From assembly GCA_035632095.1 (NCBI GenBank), contig DASQHM010000132.1, positions 1 to 11,514 on the forward strand: a stretch of DNA of 11,514 bases. Direction: 5' to 3'. Every line of letters begins with the position of its first letter. Positions within the stretch are counted from its first letter, which is position 1. Below the pieces are notes generated by a model that was given only the letters and a program-made list of their open reading frames with translations, was not told the DNA's origin and made no database searches. This document shows, piece by piece, positions 7,316-11,514 of the stretch. A program made the translations under genes and the position numbers. Source of the stretch: DASQHM01 sp035632095. Lineage in GTDB: Bacteria > Pseudomonadota > Alphaproteobacteria > Ferrovibrionales > Ferrovibrionaceae.

Positions 7316-7954
7316 TCAACGCTTCTCCGACAGCGCGGTGCGGAAGCGATTGCGGCAAAACGCGGGATCGAGGTTGCGCTTGTAGCTCGGCGGATCGGTC
7401 GGCTTGACGCGCAGCAGCACGAAGGCCGTGCCGTTGCCTTCCCGGATCAGGCGCGCGCCTTCGGCGAGCTCCGAATGGTTCTCGATCGTCAAGGTGCGCG
7501 CGATGCCCGAGCCGGCTGCGATGGTCTCGAGATCCACGCCGAGGCTGGTGTGGCTTTTCTGGTAGCCGGTCTCGCCGTAGTGGCCGTTGTCCACGCAGAC
7601 GATCGCCAGGTTCGGCGGATTCTTTACGGCGATGGTCGCGAGCGCGCCGACATTCATCAAAAGCTCTCCATCGCCGGTCAGCACAAGAACGCGCCGGTCG
7701 GGCCGCGCGAGGGCCAGACCCAGGCCCATCATGGCGGCGGCGCCCATGACGCCGGCAAGCGCGAACGCATGGGCGCCATCCTTGGTCAACGCCCCGACGT
7801 CCTTGGCCGTCCCGGCCAAACCGGCGACAATCAGGAAGTCCTCGTGCTTTCCGACCAGCGCAGGCACGGCCTCGGCGCGGTCGAGTATGAATATGGCGGC
7901 GACACCGCGCGCCTTGATGCGCGGACCTTCAGTGCCTGTCTTCGATTGCGTCAT
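7316..7954 (-). CDS. Thiamine-diphosphate-dependent decarboxylase, beta subunit (ComE-like, diphosphate-binding half)
   Basis: This 212-residue cytoplasmic protein corresponds to the C-terminal, diphosphate-binding half of a TPP enzyme. The TPP/Mg motif is GDGE (94-97) followed by VDNGHYGETG (121-130), with N123 as the expected metal ligand. GVMGAAAMMGLGLALARPDRRVLVLTGDGE and the following NVGALATIA match the beta subunit of sulfopyruvate decarboxylase and phosphonopyruvate decarboxylase. Those enzymes remove CO2 from a 3-substituted pyruvate to give the aldehyde (sulfoacetaldehyde or phosphonoacetaldehyde). The gene starts nine bases after the alpha gene, with a GAGGG ribosome site overlapping the alpha stop, as expected for an obligate heteromer. 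The N-terminal 20 residues are not conserved in style and may be partly disordered. Substrate is open: other 2-oxoacids are possible, and no gene for making or using a phosphonate or sulfonate intermediate is in view. Confidence 0.88.
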   Translation of the reverse strand: MTQSKTGTEGPRIKARGVAAIFILDRAEAVPALVGKHEDFLIVAGLAGTAKDVGALTKDGAHAFALAGVMGAAAMMGLGLALARPDRRVLVLTGDGELLMNVGALATIAVKNPPNLAIVCVDNGHYGETGYQKSHTSLGVDLETIAAGSGIARTLTIENHSELAEGARLIREGNGTAFVLLRVKPTDPPSYKRNLDPAFCRNRFRTALSEKR

Positions 7955-7963
7955 GGACGTCCC

Positions 7964-8500
7964 TCAGAATTTCTTCGCGCCGATGAGTTTCTGCGTCAGC
8001 AGAACCGCCACCGCATAGCCCGACTGGAACACCATGGTGGACGCGGCGGTCACGGTCGGCGTGACATCCTCCGGCCTCTCGATCCTGAGACAAATGACGC
8101 CCATGGCCTCCAGCACCGGTTGCACCGCCTGTCCCATGGGAAATTGCCAAGGATTGCCCTCGCCGAAATCGCCGCGCATGCTGACCAGGATGAGCATGGG
8201 AAAGCGGCCCCCGTTCACCAGGGACAGCATATTGATACAATTGCCGACGCCGCTCGATTGCATCAGCAGCACGCCGCGCGCACCGCCAAGGTCTGCGCCG
8301 GCGAGCAGCGCCACGCCCTCTTCCTCCGTCGTCAACGCGATCGAGTGGGCGTCCGGGTCCGCGAGGGACCGATCGATCAGCACCGCATGGCCCGCATCGG
8401 GCACATAAGCGAATTGCGTCACGTTGTTGCGACGCAGCAGGTCGTAAAGTTCGTTCTGCCAGGTCGTGGCCTTGCCGGCCGATGCTGTCTGCGCGCTCAT
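7964..8500 (-). CDS. Thiamine-diphosphate-dependent decarboxylase, alpha subunit (ComD-like, pyrimidine-binding half)
   Basis: This 178-residue partner of the beta subunit is the pyrimidine-binding half of the TPP enzyme. Evidence: FAYVPDAGHAVL (30-41), TTEEEGVALLAGADLGGARG (57-76), in which E60 aligns with the glutamate that activates the cofactor, LLMQSSGVGNCINMLSLVNGGRFPMLILVSMRGDFGEGNPWQFPMG (78-123), and a terminal Rossmann-like strand. The MQSSGVGN and RGDFGEGNP blocks point to sulfopyruvate/phosphonopyruvate decarboxylase rather than acetolactate synthase. The reading frame stays open to 8710, but the part beyond 8500 lies over the phosphoesterase gene and does not resemble the family. 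The ATG at 8500, with GGGGGAG just upstream, is the real start. Active sites of such enzymes form between alpha and beta, so neither subunit should work alone. Confidence 0.88.
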   Translation of the reverse strand: MSAQTASAGKATTWQNELYDLLRRNNVTQFAYVPDAGHAVLIDRSLADPDAHSIALTTEEEGVALLAGADLGGARGVLLMQSSGVGNCINMLSLVNGGRFPMLILVSMRGDFGEGNPWQFPMGQAVQPVLEAMGVICLRIERPEDVTPTVTAASTMVFQSGYAVAVLLTQKLIGAKKF

Positions 8501-8503
8501 CTT

Positions 8504-8510
8504 CTCCCCC
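8504..8510 (-). promoter_or_regulatory. Ribosome binding site deciding the start of the TPP-enzyme alpha gene
   Basis: Minus-strand GGGGGAG lies three bases ahead of the ATG at 8500, in the 32-base gap after the phosphoesterase gene. Spacing is tight but acceptable. It supports this start over upstream in-frame codons that would fall inside the neighbouring gene. Confidence 0.55.
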
Positions 8511-8532
8511 AATCGCCCGAACCGAAATCTTG

Positions 8533-9357
8533 CTAGCCGAATACCTCGGGAAAGTCGTCGAGATCGTGGTTGGTCAACTCCGGAGCCTCCACGATCTCGA
8601 TAGCCACTTCGTCTTCGGCAAACGTATAGGCAACGTAACCCACGCGCTTGGTACCGATGCAGGGCTGCAACCTGTCGGGCAAGACAAATGCGGTCGACGG
8701 AGCCCAACAATAGTCCACGCCGGCGACGTTCCGATGTCGATGCTGATGCACGTGGCCGCTTGCCACAAGCTTCACGTTCGCACCGCGAAGCACGTCGTCG
8801 AGACGGCGGCGCTGCTCGGGCGGCACGTACCGGCCGACGACCTCCTTCTCGGCCACGTGCTCGTTGAACAGCGGCTTATGAATGAACAGCGCTATCGGCC
8901 GCCGGCCAGCCATTGCCACGGCCCCGGCCAGAAAAGACCACTGGGCGGCCTCGTCGGCCAAGCCGCTCCCCATCAGCTGCGCGTTCAGGCCGATCATGAC
9001 CCAGGCTCCCGCGTCGGCCTGCCAAAAGTCCGGGCCGAAAAACCTGCGATAGCGCGCGAGGCGCTCGGCCGTCACCGTTTGGCGTATCGCTTTCGTCCAA
9101 GGGTTGTCGCCGATATCGTGATTGCCGGGAATGGCGCGCACCGGCACGCCGAGAGCGGCATGGCTTGCTTGGGCGAAAGCCAGGTCGTCCTCTTCATCCG
9201 CCCCATCGAACGTAATGTCGCCGGTATTGACCACGAGGTCCGGCTTCCGTGCCGCAACAACGCGTTCGAGCGCCGCGAAATTCGAGACGCACCACGGCTT
9301 GCTGCGGCTGAGATGCGTGTCGGAGATTTGGACGATCCGGAATGTGGGCGTGGTCAC
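8533..9357 (-). CDS. Calcineurin-like metallophosphoesterase (CpdA/Icc-like)
   Basis: This 274-residue cytoplasmic phosphoesterase carries the full two-metal signature: ISDTHLS (D13, H15), NTGDITFDG (D47), IPGNHDIGDN (N79, H80), FIHKPL (H160) and SGHVHQHR (H202, H204). The family includes class III 3',5'-cyclic nucleotide phosphodiesterases (CpdA) and also many enzymes acting on other phosphomonoesters and phosphodiesters, so the substrate is not fixed by the motifs. The start is a GTG; the frame upstream has no ATG or GTG before a stop, and no good Shine-Dalgarno sequence is seen, so initiation may be weak. It is the first gene of the nine-gene minus-strand run, which is unusual for a transport and decarboxylation operon. 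It may process a phosphorylated form of the substrate, or it may be a passenger gene. Confidence 0.9.
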   Translation of the reverse strand: MTTPTFRIVQISDTHLSRSKPWCVSNFAALERVVAARKPDLVVNTGDITFDGADEEDDLAFAQASHAALGVPVRAIPGNHDIGDNPWTKAIRQTVTAERLARYRRFFGPDFWQADAGAWVMIGLNAQLMGSGLADEAAQWSFLAGAVAMAGRRPIALFIHKPLFNEHVAEKEVVGRYVPPEQRRRLDDVLRGANVKLVASGHVHQHRHRNVAGVDYCWAPSTAFVLPDRLQPCIGTKRVGYVAYTFAEDEVAIEIVEAPELTNHDLDDFPEVFG

Positions 9358-9391
9358 GGCAAGGGCCGAACGGCTATGAACTGGTCCGCCA

Positions 9392-9420
9392 ATGCTATGT
9401 CAGAGCGCATGCAATCTCCA
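9392..9420 (-). promoter_or_regulatory. Candidate sigma70-like promoter for the minus-strand operon
   Basis: Minus strand: TGGAGA (9415-9420) as -35 and TAGCAT (9392-9397) as -10, separated by 17 bases; each matches four of six consensus positions. Transcription would start near 9385, about 28 bases before the GTG of the phosphoesterase gene. The palindrome at 9402-9417 occupies most of the spacer and touches the -35. No convincing promoter could be picked out for the opposite strand. This is a pattern match only. Confidence 0.28.
9402..9417. promoter_or_regulatory. Candidate operator: imperfect 16-base palindrome in the divergent region
   Basis: AGAGCGCATGCAATCT has the symmetric form AGA-nn-GCATGC-nn-TCT, with 12 of 16 positions paired. 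Its centre is essentially equidistant from the two divergent start codons (about 44 bases to each). It is the only clear dyad in the 103-base region. The LuxR-type regulator 0.8 kb away is the nearest candidate ligand. This is inferred from position and symmetry; no known consensus is matched. Confidence 0.33.
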
Positions 9421-9460
9421 GACCTGCTAGATTGCGGTTAGACGCATAGAGGGGAACGTC

Positions 9461-10252
9461 ATGGGACAGGTTCAAGGCAAAGTCGCGATTGTCACCGGCG
9501 CCGCGTCGGGCATCGGCGCCGCATGCGCGGAAACATTGGCGCGCGAGGGCGCCAAGGTGCTGCTGACCGACGTCGACGAGGCGCGGGGCGCCGCCTTGGC
9601 GCGCAAGATCGCAGAGTCCGGCGGCGGAGCGGCCTATCGCAATTTGGACGTTACCCGGGAAGAGGAATGGCCCGGTGCGGTCGCCGCGGCCGAGGAACGC
9701 TTCGGCAGGCTCGACATCATGGTGGCGAATGCGGGGATCGGCATCATGGGTCCGGCGGTGCAGATGTCGCTCGCCGATTGGCGGAAGCAAACGGCCGTAA
9801 ATCTCGACGGCGTGTTCCTATCGGTGAAATACGCCATTCCGGCGATGCGGCGAAGTGGCGGCGGATCGATCATCATCATGTCGTCGGTCGCGGGCCTGCG
9901 CGGTTCGCCCAATCTCGCCGGCTATTCCGCGACGAAGGGCGGCGTGCGTCTGTTCGCGAAATCCATCGCCATGGAATGCGCCGCCGCCGGCGACAACATC
10001 CGCGTCAACTCGGTGCATCCCGGCATCATCGATACGCCGATCTGGACCAAACTGCCGGAAAGCGCCGGCCGCAACGCGCCGCTCGATCCGGAGGAACTGT
10101 CCAAACTGACGGTGCCGCTCGGCCGCTCTGGAAAGCCGCAAGACATCGCCAATGGCGTTCTGTTTCTCGCTTCCGACGCCTCGTCCTATATGACCGGCGC
10201 GGAGATCGTCATCGATGGCGGCATCACCGGCGGCGCGAGGCCGCGAAGCTGA
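9461..10252 (+). CDS. Short-chain dehydrogenase/reductase (classical SDR)
   Basis: This 263-residue NAD(P)(H)-dependent oxidoreductase has the complete classical SDR signature: cofactor motif TGAASGIG (12-19), NAG (90-92), structural N114, catalytic S142, Y155 and K159 (YSATK), and VHPGIIDTP (185-193). D37 at the end of the second strand (LLTDVD) favours NAD(H) over NADP(H). The C-terminal ASDASSYMTGAEIVIDGGIT is standard. The ATG at 9461 has a good AGAGGGGAA ribosome site. It is divergent from the minus-strand operon and convergent with the LuxR-type gene. Family members oxidise alcohols or reduce ketones, aldehydes and steroid-like substrates. The context suggests it could handle the aldehyde or alcohol formed by the neighbouring decarboxylase, but classical SDRs are too varied for a substrate call. 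A fatty-acid FabG role is less likely given the isolated accessory setting. Confidence 0.93.
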   Translation: MGQVQGKVAIVTGAASGIGAACAETLAREGAKVLLTDVDEARGAALARKIAESGGGAAYRNLDVTREEEWPGAVAAAEERFGRLDIMVANAGIGIMGPAVQMSLADWRKQTAVNLDGVFLSVKYAIPAMRRSGGGSIIIMSSVAGLRGSPNLAGYSATKGGVRLFAKSIAMECAAAGDNIRVNSVHPGIIDTPIWTKLPESAGRNAPLDPEELSKLTVPLGRSGKPQDIANGVLFLASDASSYMTGAEIVIDGGITGGARPRS

Positions 10253-10260
10253 CCGTGAAG

Positions 10261-10277
10261 GCGGCCGCAGAGGCCGC
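10261..10277. terminator. Possible hairpin between convergent genes
   Basis: GCGGCC-GCAGA-GGCCGC forms a six-pair all-GC stem with a five-base loop in the 30 bases between the convergent dehydrogenase and LuxR-type genes. The symmetry could serve both strands. There is no T-run on either side, so it is not a canonical intrinsic terminator, and in GC-rich DNA such a stem can arise by chance. Confidence 0.3.
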
Positions 10278-10282
10278 GCGCC

Positions 10283-11443
10283 TCAATGCCGGGTGGGAGG
10301 CTTGATCCGGACCGCCGCGTCGCCCAGCAAGCGCGCGACCAACTCGCCCTGCCGGTTGGTTTCGGTCTTCTGGAACAGGATCTTGAGATACCAGCGCGCG
10401 GTTTCGTAGGTGATGCCCATGGCATCCGCCGCTTGCTTCACGCTGTTGCCGCTCACCAGGGCTTGCGCCAACCGCGCTTCCCCTTCGGTCAGCGCGTAGG
10501 ATCGCCGGAAGCGCTCCCCGTCCGAGGTCCGCATGCTCGACGTGTCGACGATCAGAACGAACACGGACGGGCACGCCGTCGCGAAGGCGCGCTGGTCGGC
10601 GGGAAGACGGACGGCGTTCAGAACCAAGGTGCCTGCCTGATTGGGCCGGCGAATCGCAAGACTGTCCGGGCCGATGCCGGCCTCTTCCGTCGGGTCGCTT
10701 GCGACACGATCGAGCATGCCGGCGAGGTCCTGCGCGTCACCCTGTTCAACCGCCGTCAAGCGTCCGCCGCGCGCGGTTATCGCATCGCCCTCGCGCAACA
10801 ACGCATCCGCCGATTCATTGCAATAGAGAATCTTGCCCTTCGAATTCAGGAAGACGGCGCCGTACGGCAGGCTATTCAGCGCCTGCAACGCCAGGCGGCT
10901 TCCGTCGGAGGCCGATTCCAATCGGAGCGCGATCCGTGCGGCGCGGCGCAAGTGTTCGCTGATGCGCCCAAACTGGCGCACTTCGCGCATGCTGTAGCAC
11001 CCGGCCTCGGCCGGGCGAAGCAGGGTGAGATTGGCCTTGGCGCCGTTCTCGGCCAGCAGCGTCACGCCGAGCGAATGCGCGATGCCCTGTGGTCTTAGCC
11101 AGTCGTTGTAGTATTGCGACTTCCGCAAGATTCGCGCGTCTCGGAAATATTCCGCCAGGCTCTTGTCCGTTCGAACTACGCCCGGGCGGTGCAATGGCTC
11201 GCTGTGCATCCAAGGATTGTCGGCGGTGAAATACCGGTCGTCGAACGACTTCCAATAGAACTCGTCGAGTCCGCCGACGTGCACCACCTTCTTCGATTGC
11301 CTGGCGAAATCGAGGATGTAGAAAGCCTCCACCTGGCTTTCAAATGTCCGCCGCAAAATGGCCATGACCTCCGGCCAAACGCTCTGATCGACGGCGGCGC
11401 TGTAGATCGTCTCGGTCAAATGGCTGAATTCACTGGGCCGCAT
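10283..11443 (-). CDS. LuxR-type transcriptional regulator with PAS-like central segment
   Basis: This 386-residue DNA-binding regulator (numbered from the ATG at 11443) ends in a LuxR/NarL helix-turn-helix, about 317-373: YALTEGEARLAQALVSGNSVKQAADAMGITYETARWYLKILFQKT. The central part has PAS-like features (LNSLPYGAVFLNSKGKILYCNESADALL, about 189-216). The N-terminal 150 residues (FSHLTETIYSAAVDQSVWPEVM, then FTADNPWM) resemble sensory domains of alphaproteobacterial LuxR-type proteins of unknown ligand. A canonical acyl-homoserine-lactone pocket or a receiver domain is not recognisable. The frame is open upstream to a TTG at 11509, but the ATG at 11443 has GAGAGGAT seven bases ahead and is preferred. 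It probably senses a small molecule and may control the nearby dehydrogenase and transport operon, a role inferred from proximity only. The transcript converges with the dehydrogenase gene. Confidence 0.88.
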   Translation of the reverse strand: MRPSEFSHLTETIYSAAVDQSVWPEVMAILRRTFESQVEAFYILDFARQSKKVVHVGGLDEFYWKSFDDRYFTADNPWMHSEPLHRPGVVRTDKSLAEYFRDARILRKSQYYNDWLRPQGIAHSLGVTLLAENGAKANLTLLRPAEAGCYSMREVRQFGRISEHLRRAARIALRLESASDGSRLALQALNSLPYGAVFLNSKGKILYCNESADALLREGDAITARGGRLTAVEQGDAQDLAGMLDRVASDPTEEAGIGPDSLAIRRPNQAGTLVLNAVRLPADQRAFATACPSVFVLIVDTSSMRTSDGERFRRSYALTEGEARLAQALVSGNSVKQAADAMGITYETARWYLKILFQKTETNRQGELVARLLGDAAVRIKPPTRH

Positions 11444-11450
11444 GGAAGCT

Positions 11451-11458
11451 ATCCTCTC
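11451..11458 (-). promoter_or_regulatory. Ribosome binding site deciding the start of the LuxR-type gene
   Basis: Minus-strand GAGAGGAT ends seven bases ahead of the ATG at 11443, with optimal spacing. This is the reason for choosing the ATG over the longer frame that starts at a TTG near the window edge. The remaining bases to 11514 hold no promoter I can support. Confidence 0.6.
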
Positions 11459-11514
11459 GCGGTCAACCGGAATCTCGGCAACGCAATAGCTTCTAAGGCT
11501 TTGTCCCAACTAAC

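Larger units (their letters stand above)
468..9357 (-). other. Predicted nine-gene transport and catabolism operon
   Basis: Nine same-strand genes follow one another with gaps of 32, 9, 95, 15, 24 and 2 bases, a 20-base overlap and a 33-base gap. Order: phosphoesterase, TPP-enzyme alpha and beta, binding protein, DppB-, DppC-, DppD- and DppF-like importer subunits, amidohydrolase. Spacing and the linked functions support one transcript; the 95-base gap before the binding protein is the only place where a separate promoter is likely. No terminator can be seen after 468, because the convergent sulfhydrylase gene begins 10 bases on. Confidence 0.7.

Noticed and set aside
7475..8536. 353-codon plus-strand frame over the TPP-enzyme genes
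   Set aside because: It is antisense to two well-supported genes, has shadow-like composition and no family motif.
8501..8710. 70-residue N-terminal extension of the TPP-enzyme alpha subunit
   Set aside because: The extension lies over the phosphoesterase gene in another frame, is arginine-rich and does not resemble the family. The ATG at 8500 has its own ribosome site.
10286..11098. 270-codon plus-strand frame antisense to the LuxR-type gene
   Set aside because: It lies entirely over a gene with a clear helix-turn-helix, and its own translation resembles no protein family.
11444..11509. Longer LuxR-type protein starting at a TTG
   Set aside because: TTG is a rare start, no ribosome site is visible for it near the window edge, and the ATG at 11443 has a well-spaced GAGAGGAT.
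1..11514. tRNA, rRNA, CRISPR, insertion sequence, phage or toxin-antitoxin content
   Set aside because: No repeat-spacer pattern, transposase, integrase or RNA gene was seen on reading both strands, and coding genes fill almost the entire window.

Overview
The window is GC-rich, densely coded DNA from a proteobacterium, most likely an alphaproteobacterium of the Hyphomicrobiales type. That placement is inferred from protein style, frequent GTG starts and strong base bias, not from a marker gene. No gap exceeds about 105 bases, and no tRNA, rRNA, CRISPR array, insertion sequence or phage gene was seen.

Layout. At the left edge is the 3' end of a plus-strand gene for an O-acetylhomoserine sulfhydrylase-type enzyme (2-457). 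Facing it across only 10 bases, nine minus-strand genes run from 9357 down to 468 with short gaps or overlaps, and they look like one operon. In transcription order they are: a calcineurin-type metallophosphoesterase; the alpha and beta subunits of a split thiamine-diphosphate enzyme of the sulfopyruvate/phosphonopyruvate decarboxylase type; a secreted family-5 solute-binding protein; two permeases; two ATPases of a peptide/nickel-type ABC importer; and an amidohydrolase-2 (ACMSD-like) hydrolase or decarboxylase. A short-chain dehydrogenase gene (9461-10252) is divergent from the operon across 103 bases. Convergent with it is a LuxR-type regulator with a PAS-like central segment (10283-11443).

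Interpretation. Importer, amidohydrolase/decarboxylase, 2-oxoacid decarboxylase and alcohol/aldehyde dehydrogenase together suggest uptake and breakdown of a small organic acid, with the LuxR-type protein as the obvious candidate regulator. The substrate cannot be read from the sequence. The ComDE-like subunits make a sulfonated or phosphonated 3-carbon oxoacid possible, but the usual partners (PEP mutase, phosphonatase, sulfoacetaldehyde acetyltransferase) are absent here. Possible control points are a palindrome at the exact centre of the divergent region and a possible internal promoter ahead of the binding-protein gene.
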